Assembly: GCA_036898135.1 (NCBI GenBank)
Contig: CM072516.1
Span: forward strand, 18,058,876 to 18,122,875
DNA: 64,000 nucleotides
Reading direction: 5' to 3'
Source of the DNA: Oncomelania hupensis
Taxonomy: Eukaryota; Mollusca; Gastropoda; Littorinimorpha; Pomatiopsidae
Positions 1-11,992 of this stretch are shown piece by piece. Position 1 is the first letter of the stretch. Each line of letters begins with the position of its first letter. Under the pieces are notes generated by a model. That model did no database searches. It had not been told where the DNA came from and saw only the letters and a program-made list of their open reading frames with translations. Made by a program: the position numbers and the translations under genes.

Positions 1-156
1 CTTATGGGACGTACCAGATACGTCCAATTGCAACGCTCTGTTAGTTTAGGTTTCAATAGCAGAACAAGAAAAAAAAGAGGACTTTAGTTATTTCACTTGA
101 AGCTCTTCCCTCTCTCAAAGCACGGAAAGCTTATGCCTATGTTTCCTACTGACACA

Positions 157-813
157 ATCCTATCCTATCCTATCCCGTAACTCGGAGGTCGTAGGGGCAC
201 CACAGATGATCGTTTAACCAGCGTACTCCATCTTTACCTGTCCTCAGCAACCCTGATTGTTTCGCTCAGTGTCAAACCAGTCCATTCTCGAATGTTGTTC
301 TCCCACCTCTTTTTTGGTCTCCATCTTCTTCTACCTCCTTGCACTGTGCCTTGCAGGATGGTCTTTGCAAGACCTGATGATCTGGTGACGTGGCCATACC
401 ATCGGAGTTTCCGTTTTTTCACCAATTTAAGCAGGTCATCGCGCTGTCCAATGGCTTGTGTGATGGTCTGTCGGACTTCGTCGTTGGTGATGTGTTGAGT
501 ATAGGAAATGCCCAGAAGTCTTCTGTAGCACCTCATCTCCATGCTTTGTATTCTTCGTTGGAGATCTGCCTTGAGGGTCCACGTTTCGCAAGCATATAGA
601 AAGATGGAGATGACAAGGGAGCGCAGCAGCCTTACCTTGGAATGTAGACTGATGATCCTGTCTTTCCAAATTGGCTTCAACCTCGCCAAGGCAGTAGTTG
701 TTTGTGCGATCCTGGTGAGGACTTCCTGTCGGGACCCATTGTCTGATACAATGGCTCCTAAATATTTGAAGCTATGCACTGTGTTGAGAGAGATTGGTCT
801 TGGACTTTGATGT
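157..813 (-). pseudogene. 5'-truncated RTE-like LINE, 3' end of ORF (copy R1)
   Basis: On the minus strand this reads as the C-terminal part of a non-LTR retrotransposon polyprotein. It has a FKYLGAIVSDNGS block, then YACETWTL, RCYRRLLGISYTQHITNDEVRQ, KLRWYGHVTRS and a basic RPKKRW segment, all after the reverse transcriptase core. The open frame covers about 780 to 234 and ends in a premature TAA after AEDR; sister copies continue with RERWSTLVKRSS. The 3' end is a short GGATA-type repeat tail at 157-174. The RT catalytic motif is absent because the copy is 5'-truncated near 813. Assignment to an RTE-type LINE is from motif style and the microsatellite tail. The copy is a dead remnant. Confidence 0.85.
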
Positions 814-842
814 GAAAAAAAAATAGTGACACAAACCGAGTT

Positions 843-1069
843 TTATTGTTGCAAAAAGCGCATATTTGCACGTGCTCTTCGACAAAACCGGCTGTTCGAC
901 ATCGTGTGCCTCTCGAAGATGTGGTTGTTGAAATACTGCAAGACGGTGATAGTGGTGAAAAAGATCTTGATGAGAATGGAAACTATGATTCTGATTTTGA
1001 ACCTTTAAATTCTGACTCTACATCCAGATCTAATGACAGTGGAAGCGATTCAATCACAGACCATGAGGT
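843..1069 (+). CDS. Acidic Ser/Asp-rich open segment, possible exon or transposon remnant
   Basis: An open frame without a convincing ATG runs here, directly beside the 5' end of LINE copy R1. It contains RVPLEDVVVEILQDGDSG followed by a run rich in D, E, S and N (EKDLDENGNYDSDFEPLNSD, then SRSNDSGSDSITDHE). It ends at a GAG|GTACTT junction that could act as a splice donor. Acidic low-complexity N-termini of this sort occur in piggyBac-type transposases, but no catalytic or cysteine-rich region is present and the link is only an inference. It may also be chance or an exon of an unknown gene. Confidence 0.2.
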
Positions 1070-1764
1070 ACTTTTGGTAGAATTAGTAGTACAGTTAGTG
1101 TTTTTATTTTCTTTTTGTTTTGTTTGATGTCCAATGAAGTTATCCATGGAGTGTTAAAACAATGTAACATTGTTGAGTTTGTAAACCAATTAAACATGCA
1201 TGACTGTGATAATGTATTCTATTTTGCCAATCAGCAACAATATTGAACAAAAAGGGTTTGGGCACTTTTGCAAAAACTGAATTCCACACTTTCTTACAGA
1301 CACATAAATCTTTATTTTCTTATTTACTCCTCTATCTGTAGCAGAAATGAAATCTGTGTTCAATTTCATTTTCATGGATACATGCTTTTATTGGTTTATT
1401 TTGAATAGTGTAAGTATAGCAAAATCATGAACAGTCCAGACGGAATGGCAAATTTTCTCTAGCACACTGCTTGCAAATCAAGCTAGCAGGGAAAGGGGTA
1501 AGACACTCAAATGCTTTGTATGAAGAGTATCTGGTACTGTCTACAAACCAGGAAAGTTGGGGGGGAGGGGAGGGGAGAGAGAGATAAAAAGTGAATACAA
1601 CAAATATTGCCCATACAGCATATCTCAATAAGTTTCTGTAAAATGAATATAGTCTATCTTTCAAGTCAGCATCACTAGTAGGCAACCCTTCTCTATCACT
1701 CCTGAATCGCAAACTGTTCACGCAATAAACGCACCGCGTATTAAAACACTCGGAGTACAATTTA
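1070..1764. other. No recognisable gene
   Basis: AT-rich unique-looking sequence. A 111-codon minus-strand open frame at 1,425-1,760 has no recognisable domain, and its composition is that of random open sequence. Confidence 0.5.
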
Positions 1765-1862
1765 GTTATAATATAACATAATAATATCGGAGTCTATATC
1801 CGCCTTAGTCCAAAATCGATCTGTCACCAACATACAAGCTCACGTGTCAGACACCTACAAAC

Positions 1863-2062
1863 AGAGGGGCCGGGTAGCTCAGTTGGTAAGAGCGTCTTGC
1901 TAGTAACCGAAAGGTCGCTGGTTCGAATCCCGGATTGGTCAACGTGTGATCATATTATTTTCCCCTTTACCAACAACTGGCCCGCTGGTGTCAGTATAAA
2001 TCGGTCCAGTAGTCACCTATATGCGAAAGTGTCGTGTGACTATAATCTACAAACAACAACAA
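1863..2062 (+). mobile_element. SINE family 1, tRNA-derived, with target duplication (copy 1a)
   Basis: The head GGGGCCGGGTAGCTCAGTTGG has a pol III A box, and GGTTCGAATCC is a B box. A non-tRNA body and an (AAC)n 3' tail follow. A 9-bp direct repeat CCTACAAAC flanks it at 1,854-1,862 and 2,063-2,071, marking retroposition into SINE-5a. Copy 1b at 30.5 kb is almost identical, which implies recent activity. The cloverleaf 3' half is not followed by an acceptor end, so this is not a tRNA gene. Confidence 0.9.
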
Positions 2063-2178
2063 CCTACAAACCCAACAAACGCACATTTATCACACACACG
2101 TGTGGTGTAAAGGGGCAAAAGTAATGTTAGTTTTTAAATGTTAGACTGCCTCCAATAGCATTATTGAAGGGAGGTATA

Positions 2179-2880
2179 AGGCCCCGCCACACATGCCGAT
2201 TGTGCAACGATTTTGTTTGCGATCTGATCCCGATTGCTACGTGATGACGTCAGAACTACTGCTTGCCTGCGGTCCGATTTGCAATCGGCTCGGTATCGTG
2301 CGATTAGAGCCTGTTCTATTCTGCTGTGCAAAATCGGCCCCGATTGTAAACTTCCAACCAATCAGAATGCGTCCAGTGTTCATTTTCAACTTGGCGGCAC
2401 AAACGAAGCTGATGACAGGTGACAGACTGGGAAGTCTCGTCTTTCGTAGGCCTCAATTACATACTATATATACTACACTACGTACCTATGTAGGAGGCCC
2501 ACGAGTTTACAAAGACGAAATAAAAGACTTTAGAGCCTGTGATGTAACCCGCGATGTTTTGTATGGTTTTGATTTGGTTTTCCATTACGTTTTTATTTTC
2601 AAATAGCTTTTGTAGCATGTAGAGACATTATTTCTGCTGTGGTTTCAGACAAGATGGTGAGCTGTTGGATGGGGATGGTAAACTGTTGGATGGGGTTGGT
2701 GATCGTGTACACTGACACTAGTGAAAGTGAATATAAACAATGCACATTGTGTAGAAGTTTCGGGTCGACCTGATCGGAAACATGTGGCAGTGCTATCGGT
2801 TTTGGAGTCCGGCCCGATCGCAAACGGATCCGAAACCCGATCTAGAATCGGCCTTCAAACCGGTATGTGTGGCGGGGCCT
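2179..2880. mobile_element. Non-autonomous DNA transposon (MITE) with TA duplication
   Basis: The ends are inverted repeats: AGGCCCCGCCACACATGCCG on the left, and the right end reads AGGCCCCGCCACACATACCG on the complement. A TA dinucleotide flanks both sides (2,177-2,178 and 2,881-2,882). SINE-5 sequence resumes on each side, which proves insertion. Subterminal regions share imperfect repeats around CGATC/GGATC and TTTGCGATC. No transposase is recognisable; the 137-codon frame at 2,193-2,606 starts in the terminal repeat and is not domain-like. TA duplications fit Tc1/mariner-type or related superfamilies; the superfamily is not assigned. Confidence 0.85.
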
Positions 2881-3617
2881 TAACCCGGAGAAAACCCTCG
2901 GCGTCCTGAAAGGTCTGGTACTTAAGTCACCTAAGTTCGACCCACGCGGGGTTCCAACCCGCGACATCGGAAACCAGCTTACTGTCCACTGCGCTAACAG
3001 CCACCCCGTTCAGAACAGAGTTCAAATTTACCACGGAACCTATACAAACGTCAACAAGCAGGGACCCACAGTAGTGCTATAAAAACAGTTTAAAAAATCG
3101 GGACAAATCACAACCATTGAAGCGCAACGAACCCGACCTTTTTCACGGCTGATCAGACACAGTTTATCAAAACAGATTTTCTCAGTGTTGTCATATGACA
3201 CCATGAAGAAAAAAAACGTATCGAAATCTCTTTGACACACTAAATGTATTTTAAAAAATAAAAAAAAAATTGAAATAAATTTTAAATTTAAATTTTTTTT
3301 AAAATAAATTTTAAAAAATATTTTCTAAAACGTTCTGACAAGACAAGATCGAGAGATCTAGTGCAATACCAAACGAACACAATTCACACATTTAAGTTTG
3401 AACCCAGATTTCTTGGCAGGATCTGCTAGTTCTGACAAAACTCATACTGGAAACGCATTCCCCCAATCAGTATTTATATTTGTTCTTTTTTTGTTTTGTT
3501 TTTAAACTTGGATAATGCGGTCCGAGACAAAAATACCAGCTGTTAAAAGATAATTAATTTGGGTGGAATAAATTTGGTGAAAATTATCACTCACCACAAC
3601 AATATTTTTTAAAAATC

Positions 3618-3618
<1 letters not shown>

Positions 3619-3705
<87 letters not shown>
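3619..3705. repeat. (AAT)n microsatellite
   Basis: About 28 units of AAT, almost uninterrupted, in an AT-rich setting. Confidence 0.97.
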
Positions 3706-3707
<2 letters not shown>

Positions 3708-6700
3708 TAATAGTTACAACTATCGACTATAAATAGTGAGAATCCAAACAAAAGAGAATTCTTCATCTGCTACTAGATCTAACGATAGTTTGGCTGTCTG
3801 TAAAGTTCTTACGGGTGTAAGAGTGGAAATTAATTATGCTGGAAAAGTACTAGTAGATAACAATGAATAAAGCCCAATATAAAATATATGACTAATCCCA
3901 AGCCAACAAAGGACTGACCATATCGTCTTGTCGTCGGTCGCTTCTGACTGTGGGCGGTCCTTCAGTACTCTTTACCCTTTAAACTTTAGTTCAAGCCCGC
4001 AATGGGCACGGTGTTATCTGAGGCAACACATACATCCAGAAAACCCCACAATAAACAGCATAAAATTCATTCTAAACGCTCATTCAGTTAAGCCAAATTA
4101 GTTAAGCTAAGCCGTGATTATTTTTTTTAAAGGTGATTATTATTAAGATATTGCAGTACAACAATGAATCAGCCATTAAGCAACAGGTGATGTTTACAGT
4201 TCTGCCACCAATGGTTATAGTACAAGAAGGCGGAACTGTACATAATCTGAAGCCTTAAGGCGTTAAAGTTTAGACACCTGACACCTGCCTGATCCTTGAG
4301 GAAAGGAGAGTGGAGTCCGGGTGGCACCTACCCTTGATATTGCAACTTGGCGTAACCGCCTCTACTGACCTCTTGCGTGACGTGGACTGCCCTAAACTGC
4401 TGCCAGAGGACCAATGGGCAGATTTAATGTATAATTAAAGCTCAGGCAAAGAGACTGTTTGGCTCAAGAAGTGCTATAATATAAAAAGCTAAGGCTGAAG
4501 CTCAACTTGAAGGCAGTTTTAAAGTACGTAAATTAGTACCGTGCACTAATTTTTAAAAAAAACTGGTTGACATATGACTAAGAACGAGAGTAACAAAGAC
4601 CAAGAATCTTAGGAATTATAATTGGCCGTTGGCGTTTGGACCCGCCTAAAATAACAGGCCGGGCAGGAGTACTTCAAGGCAGCAAAATCCATCTTCAGAT
4701 CTGGACTTACGAATGTTAACAATTAACCATCAAATGCAAACGTAAGCCGTTTCAAAAGCAACTTACAGAATGCCGCTGGAGCTTTAAATTATAATCGTAA
4801 TGACATAGCTGACATCTGACCAGGACTAGGATACGGTAATCGAAAAGTCAGAGTCCGATGACGTATATACTTTACAGGCAGTCCTATAAGACCGTTTTAT
4901 CTTTGGTCACTGACACAATGACAATAATATGTGTTCAATTCAAAGATATGTTTAACTTTCAACAAGGAATTGAAAAACAACAGCCAAAGGACTTACTCGG
5001 CAGAGCGTACCCAGCTCAATAAACTAATCGAGTAAGTCTTAACATTTATCAAGCCACGGAACACGATATTATCATAGTACATAGCATGTCAAAACAGTAC
5101 TTACTGTATTACTAGTACTAATGATGAAATCAAATCAAGTACATCGTATCGCTATTTTTACCTTACACGCGACTGACAAATACACCCCCCCTCCCCCCGT
5201 CCCTACCCCCCCCCCCTCCCCCGATTATCTCTTATCAATAACCCTAAAAATCTATTGTTCAGTTCAGTCGCAAACAGTTACAATAATAATAATAGCCTAC
5301 GTAGAATGAAATACTTTGCGAAACGCAGCTCTGGTATTTCGCTGCTACCACCATATTACAAGATCTTTTAAGTTAAAGGTAGTCTTACAAAACGGGTTAA
5401 CATTCATCCGTGCAAAGTACGTCGTATAGTCTTCGACGATAAATGCATAGTCTAATTTGTGAGGGGTAAGGGGAGGAATCAAAAACTTGAAACAAAGATT
5501 GTTGAAGTACTATAAAATCGCTTTTTTTTACATCTATGGCACAGTATTTTCATTTGTACTCGGAAATCAGTATTACAGGCATTCAGTTTTGTAATCCAGC
5601 CTTATTAAAGGGAAGGACCCTTGATGTCACGACAAATCTCAGGAAATATTACTATCAACCACCAGCCTTATCATAGTCTTCCAATGTGCATGTACAAACT
5701 TAAATGATTATCACAGAGAACCAGCATTCACAAAAGTGTTCACTATGAGGTAGGAAGATCGAACCCACCAGACCAAGACGCACGGTGTGCAAGTGCTGCC
5801 ATCTTACCCACTGAATACGGTCATGGATCTTAAAGCCACCCCAGCTCAAGCAGCAGTGTACCCGATATTCCTTTCAGTAACTGTCGTTGATTCTCGAAGA
5901 CAAAGGCCTCTGCATAATAGATGTATTATTTTCAAAGAACGTTTTTCCCACCCCATCCCACCCCAACTTTTCTTCCGTACTGTATTAAGAATTATGTTCG
6001 TCACGTTGGACTCATACATACATTAAAAAAATATTAATTAATCATTAATTAATATTGAATTAATTATTATTTCTTATGCATTAGTAATATTAACTTTTAA
6101 ATAATGAATTTTTAAAAGGCTCCACAAAAAAGTGTAGGTAACGCTTACTACAAGGAATTTGCGCGCTATCGTTCTACTTTACAGAATATAGATCAGAGCT
6201 TTTATTGCACCAACAATCTATGAGGCGTACTACAAATGTCGCCGTGTCTTTTAAATGGTCAACATCTTCACTATCAGCCACAGATCTAGAATTTGCTCGA
6301 CCTCATTTAGTACATAATATATATCTAGACCGGTGATTTTCAGTTCTGCTGACCAGTGGTCCAGATCAAAGGATACCTCCCGTTGGCGTGACTAATAACG
6401 ATGTTTATGGAAAGAGATACCACACCACATCTACTTAAACCAACCATCTATCACATTAACCAGGTACCACATTTACATCAAGTACATGCTACATTTACAT
6501 AGGATCTGGAAACACGATAGCCATTTAAACCTGCAATTACACTCTGGGATTTTAGCTTTGATGTACAAATAATGTGGAATAGAGTGACAGCATGCATGAC
6601 CATTGAGAAAAGAAACCCACTGATAAGAAACGCGCGAAGAAAAACAAATGTGAAGACGTTTTTTTAAGATAATGATCAAAACGTCTATGGCAACTAATTG

Positions 6701-9700
6701 ATCCCAGCGAACTTTGACCTTTGCAGTACAGCAACTATGATGGCACGGCAGGGGGACGCCACTAACCCATGAAATGTTCCTATGAAATTTGGTCAAATTC
6801 CGTTCAGTGGTTCTTGAGATAATATTAATATTAATAAATGTCCAGTCTAAAAAAGCCTGGCTAGCGTAAAAAACAAACATCAATTCGTTGACATGCTTTG
6901 ATCTGCTGATATGGGATTGAATTAACAAAGTCATAGGAGGAAACAAAAGTAGCAGAAGGACCACTTTTTAATCATCTCCATTCTTGTAGCATATGAACAT
7001 TAATTTTTTTTACCCCTCCCCCGCCCCATCCCTCCCTCCCCCAAACTCCCAAACATTCACAGTGGTACAGTCAATGGCCATAGTTAAGGTTGCACAGCAC
7101 ACACACACACAAACACACACAAAAGCGAGCTAGCTTTAAGGTCCTACCTTCAATGCGAGCTAACGCACAACGGGGGTAACAAGGCAAGACGACACCCCGT
7201 GGACGTGTCAGTGCACCCCGCTTTATCCAGCACTGTACTGGCGTTTGCCTTGGTGTATTACGACATCACACTTAATTTCAGACACCAGTAAACTTGAGAC
7301 TTCTTTCGTTTAACGCCAAACACTACTATATGCAAGAAAGTGTGTGTACAGGTAAACAAAAGAGCGAAGATTTTATGAACGGAAACTGAATGGGTCTTCT
7401 TCTTCTTCTTCTGGGTCTTCTTCTTCTTCTTCTTTTTGTTGATGTTGAGGGACCACGATCAATGCGTCGATGATTGTGTTCCTATAGGTTGTTGAGGTTT
7501 TTTTCGGTTAAACTGTAATTTTGCAGTAGACCTATACATAATGGTCAAGGGCAACCACAGCTACTTACGGATCACAATCTTTGGGCTCCTCTGCCTATTA
7601 TGAATGAATTAGGTCAGAAAAATGTCAAAACAATTTATATTGTCGGTTGCCATGTTGGTATTATCTGGCTGGACTGTATGGTCTATTAAGATGGTTTTTG
7701 CTTGTCTTTAACAGCGAATCCAGTACTTAACAGACAGTATTTTTCTGGTTTAAACAAATATTTTTATTTAAGGAAAAAACATATAATTTCAAACAATGAT
7801 TTACAGGATAGGCAACAAGCAAGCTTATATAAGCCCACCCTGTATGACAAAATTCGACATAATAATTAAGTGACAGGCAACTGATAGTTGCATATAAATA
7901 AAGAATTCAACAATTTAAAAAAATAATATAATAAATTAATTAAAGATAATAAGGTTTAGTAAATAATTACACGGGCATACACGCACACCCAAAATAAATA
8001 AATAAATAAATAAATAAATAAACAGACAGTATTAGCTAGTTAGTTAGTATTAGTTTATACCTTTTCATTGATTGAGCCATTGAAGAAGTGTGTACCGCCG
8101 ACCTTTTTTTTCTTTTTCTTTTTCTCCATTTAAGATGGTGAACTCGTATGTTCTCCACAGTCTAGCAAAAATAAAATAATTCTCTCTCTCTCTCTCGCTC
8201 TCTCTCTCTCTTTGTGTCTCTCCCTTCACCCCAATCCCCCTTGTATATCACCATATATTTTTTCTCTAGATTGCACGTTACTGCAGCTTTTTCAGCTCGA
8301 CTCTATTGTTTGTTACTTGCTTGTATACATATTTCTGGCTCCAGGGATAGCTCGGATCGGATTGCTTTGGGTGACATCTTTCCAAACGTTTGTTTTCTCA
8401 GGAGGAGAATTAATGGAAAGGTAAAAAGTCTTAACGGATCCTGGGGTGAAGGGGTGGACAACAGAGTGACAGAGCGGGCGGCTGGAAGACCGGGCACATG
8501 TCTGGCCTGCTCAGCTCTTTGTCGTTTTATAATCTGCTTTTAATCTCCCGCCGGTCTCTGTGTGGGGTTGCAGAACGACTGGATGCCTCATTTATCAAAC
8601 TCTTCGCGCATCCTGACTATCTGGAGCGTCATGTAAGCTCAAAGTGCAATCAATCTATGAAGGCTTTGAAAAAAACCAACAAATGTTAACGAAACATTCA
8701 GGATGGTTCATGTCGTCGTTCAAGTATCCTAGTATTTGCACGCAAGTGCACGATTGTACAAAAGCTTCTTAAAGTAGTATTTGGGCAATAATCTATACCG
8801 AGCATTCCAACGTGTTAAGACACTTTATACTTTAATGCAAAATGGTGTCGCGAGAAAGCATACACGAGCCTTTACAAAAAGGTGTCTTAAAATGGACATC
8901 TCATGTTCAAAGTGTCGATTACCACGCGACGAATACAAACCTTCTAGGTGACAAGTACAGAGTCTTGACAAAGGGCGTCTTAGAACAGACCTGCGAAGTT
9001 TTCAAAGTGACGTTTTCAAAGCGGACAAGTGGAGGGATAGTAGCAGGCTACTCCAAAACCGGAATCGTAAAACAAGCATGCTGTGTTTCAGCAGTGTCAA
9101 TACATGAGCTGCCATTATCAACAATGTGCATTGCACGAGTTCTCTTTCCAGTGCTTTCCTATCTCTACGCAACGCATAAGGTTAAGCGAGCACAAGGTAC
9201 AAATCGATGCCGTTTTAAGACTAATTACACCTGAAAAAGTGGAAGTCTATGTGGTTATAAATGACCATCTCAGGTAAAAGCACCAGATGCTCTGTCGAAC
9301 TAAATGTACCAATGCTGTCGCAAACGGCAAAGATAATTCCAAAAAACGTTGGAGGAAAAAAAAACGTGCCCGCTTGAAATGCCGCACAATCAAATTTAAA
9401 GTATAGCCCTCAAACTTAATGCCACATATCAATATTAACTCCCATTACATTTAATATAGTTCCAGCGCATCATAATTATTTTAGTGCAATTTTAGAACTC
9501 TCTGCCTACCTTGTAGCCTGCTATGACAATGTTTGATCTGTGTCGTAAGGAAGGGGATAGGTAAGAAGATTAAACAGCAACAATGACAATAACACCAACA
9601 ACACAACAAAATGTCAGTGAAGGAAGCAATAATAAAACACACAGACAATCGCTCTAAATTATAATGAAACGGTAACAAAAGCGGCAACAACACATTCACA

Positions 9701-9737
9701 ATGGAAAGAAACAAGATTAAAAGAAATGTTTACTTAC
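3706..9737. other. Probable LAP-gene intron 3 region, no exon recognised
   Basis: This lies downstream (minus strand) of the last visible LAP exon, whose phase-2 donor requires another exon to the left. I searched by eye for the expected continuation (a KLPDGF-like start and a YLND-like repeat) and did not find it. Short repeats occur: TTC at 7,396-7,433, AATA at 7,996-8,022, CT at 8,182-8,212 and C-rich runs at 5,185-5,222. A 130-codon plus-strand frame at 8,842-9,234 contains two similar stretches (KGVLKWTSHVQ and KGVLEQTCEVF) but no known domain. Confidence 0.5.
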
Positions 9738-9816
9738 TTTCCAAGAGGGTTGACGCTGGCATCAATAACACGCAGATATTTACAGCACTTAATATTATCC
9801 GGTACATCGATAATAC
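9738..9816 (-). CDS. LRRC7-like: LAP-family (densin/Erbin-like) protein, coding exon 3
   Basis: This is the third visible coding exon of the leucine-rich-repeat region. The minus strand shows a TTATTTGCAG acceptor, 79 coding bases, then a GTAAGT donor. It enters in phase 1, completing a Gly codon begun in exon 2, and leaves in phase 2 after AA of a Lys or Asn codon. The peptide is GIIDVPDNIKCCKYLRVIDA followed by SVNPLGK. From family knowledge, vertebrate LRRC7 and Erbin read NIKxCKxLxxxEASVNPISK at the same place, directly before LPDGF. That, together with matching phases, makes the assignment strong. In Scribble the same block is less similar. No further exon was seen to the left. The expected role is a cortical or synaptic scaffold binding partners through LRRs and a distal PDZ domain not in this window. 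Confidence 0.9.
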
Positions 9817-9966
9817 CTGCAAATAAACAGCAGAGAGAATGGGTTAATTTAACGAAAGACAACAAACATCACAAAATAATGTGTTACGTGCATGGCGACC
9901 AACAAGCACCAAAAGAGTTGAACAGTAAGACAACCCCTGAAACAAAAACAAGAATGTGATGTGTTT

Positions 9967-9984
9967 ATCTATCTATCTATCTAT

Positions 9985-10030
<46 letters not shown>

Positions 10031-10115
10031 AATCTAATCTAATCTAATCTAATCTAATCTAATCTAATCTAATCTAATCTAATCTAATCTAATCTATCTA
10101 TCTATCTATCTATAG
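9967..10115. repeat. Compound TCTA / TCTTA / TCTAA microsatellite
   Basis: Blocks follow in order: (TATC)n, (TATCT)n, (TAATC)n, then (TATC)n again, ending with a short GATA inversion near 10,116-10,132. A sister array with the same units is at 16,503-16,781. It lies in intron 2 of the LAP gene. Confidence 0.95.
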
Positions 10116-10275
10116 ATATAGATAGATAGATATATTAGAAACTGAGCGTCGGTGTGGAACCTCTTCTTCCATTAATTTGAAATTATTTTTTTGTATACAT
10201 ATAATAATCATACATGAAAGTCATAATGGTTCATAGGATACTATTTCCTTCTCAGTTTCTGTACAGAGTCCTAAT

Positions 10276-10521
10276 CATATCCTATCCTATCCCGTAACTC
10301 GAAGGTCGTTGGGGCACCAAAGATGTTCGTTTAACCAGCGTACTCCATTCTTCTCTGTCCTCAGCAACCTTCATGGCATCGCTCAGTGTCAAGCCAGTCC
10401 ATTCTCGAATGTTGTCCTCCAACCTCTTTTTCTGTCTCCCACTTCTTCTGCCTCCTTGCACTGTGCCTTGCAGGATGGTCTTTCCAAAATCTGATGCTCT
10501 GGTGACGTGGCCATACCACAA
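10276..10521 (-). pseudogene. 5'-truncated RTE-like LINE, extreme 3' end (copy R2)
   Basis: The minus strand encodes only the last part of the LINE: LWYGHVTRASDFGKTILQGT, a basic GGRRSGRQKKR segment, and DREEWSTLVKRTSLVPQRPS up to the natural end. It is followed by a GGATA-type tail at 10,276-10,291. It lies within intron 2 of the LAP gene, in the same orientation as the gene. It cannot be active because the reverse transcriptase is missing. Confidence 0.85.
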
Positions 10522-11992
10522 CATTTATATAGCTAATAATAATATTACTCGTGTTTAAACTAAATTAGTGAATGATGTGTGTTCAGATGTTAAACTAACT
10601 TATTAAATAGGCAATTATTTTATATCCGTGTTCAGAGTCGACACTCCTGCATTCCAGAGTACAAGCTTTCAATTGTTAAGGACAATGTGAAAGAGACCCA
10701 AGTGTCTGGGATGAACTTGCTCTCTCATCAATGTGTCGATATAGCTTCATCAACCGAGATATGCAGTGCTACACCTCTTATGATCAGTTACACAAAAACC
10801 TGTGGCCTATTCACTATTTTACCATAACTAACAGAGATCTGAGGGTACTAAACCTCTTATGATCAATTCCACAAAGACGTGTTGCCTATTCACTATGCAA
10901 ATTTGCCAAGTACTAAGGTCTGAAAGTACCAGAACTAACAGTCATTACAAACTTTTCAGCTTGAGTCTTTATCATAGTAACTCAGTATGACTATCGTTTC
11001 ACACTTCAAAGAACAAAAGAACGTACTGTCGTTTTAACGTTCATCAACAACTCTCGGATCAACTTTTTTTTTTACTGAAGGTATAATTTATAATCTGGAT
11101 GGCAAATTGTCACCAGGAACTCACCAGACGCGTTATGCAATATGTGAGTTAGAACAAAGAAAGTACCGAGCTTAAAGTATACTAGTTGAATGGATGGAAT
11201 AAAACAGAGAATTGCTGGCATTAAGAATTTATAATTAAAGCCTAATGCCGCGGTTGCTGCTGCTGCTGCTGCTGCTACTGCTACCACTACTAAGGCGATT
11301 ATAAAGCGAATTTTCTAGAGAGGAACAGTTCAAAGCGCTCCCTCATCCATTCACATCGTCATTAAACAATAGTACAATACATACAGAGAGGGGTTTGGGA
11401 AAATACAAATCGAAGCAGGTTGTGGAAGGGGCAGTAATAAGCAAAGTGACCCTCTCCCTTCCCCTCCCAATACACGCACTCACAAATACTCAAGTTCGCG
11501 CGCGCACACACACATACACACAATGCGTGAAGCAATAATTATGGAAGAGACTGTTGTTGATGCTGACAATAAATTTCAGATAAATCATCGGCTTATTGGC
11601 TTAAACGTTGAGTATGATTTTCATATTTATTTGTGTATAGCGTTTCAGTCTACATTGTATTCTAACCCCCTCCCCATCCCCCTTGCCCCTCTCAAAAAAG
11701 TAAATAAATAAATAAATAAATATATTTTACACTAAGAATTAATCATATTTAACATGAATATGAATAGGTCTCCCCCAAATAAATGTCCGTCCAATATACT
11801 GTCCTTGACATACTAGCACTCTCGATAACTAGAGACTAAGCTATGACCAAGGGATGTGGATATCATCGTGTACAATTGCAGACAAATAATAAAATTGTCA
11901 TCCTACAAAGGACCTATATAGAGATGAATTAAATTTTTCTATTATCACGTGACAATATAGTTTTTTTTGTTTGTTTATTTTCTCTTTCCTTG
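10522..11992. other. Intron 2 sequence without features
   Basis: No gene recognised. It contains a short GCT run at 11,253-11,283 (in an accidental Ala-rich minus frame) and an AATA run at 11,701-11,721. Confidence 0.5.

Larger units (their letters stand above)
1765..3010 (-). mobile_element. SINE family 5, tRNA-derived, split by two later insertions (copy 5a)
   Basis: Read on the minus strand, a tRNA-like head (about 3,010-2,930, with B-box-like GGTTGGAACCC) is followed by a core containing GAGGGTTTTCTCCGGG and a 3' half ending in a short AT-rich tail near 1,765-1,788. The uninterrupted relative is at 62,359-62,796. Here the element is broken twice: by a SINE-1 copy at 1,863-2,062 and by a 702-bp MITE at 2,179-2,880. 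Both interrupting elements are therefore younger than this SINE. Confidence 0.75.

Noticed and set aside
1868..1943. Possible tRNA gene on the plus strand
   Set aside because: It has A and B boxes but is part of a SINE with an AAC tail, a target duplication and a second near-identical copy at 30.5 kb; the acceptor stem is not closed.
2193..2606. 137-codon frame in the MITE as a transposase
   Set aside because: It starts within the terminal repeat, and no catalytic or DNA-binding motif is visible.
8700..8760. Minus-strand YLNDDM peptide as the next LAP exon
   Set aside because: Only three to four residues fit the expected YLND repeat; the flanking residues and splice sites do not.
8842..9234. 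130-codon frame as a gene
   Set aside because: No recognisable domain, no splice or conservation evidence, and it lies on the opposite strand within the presumed LAP intron.
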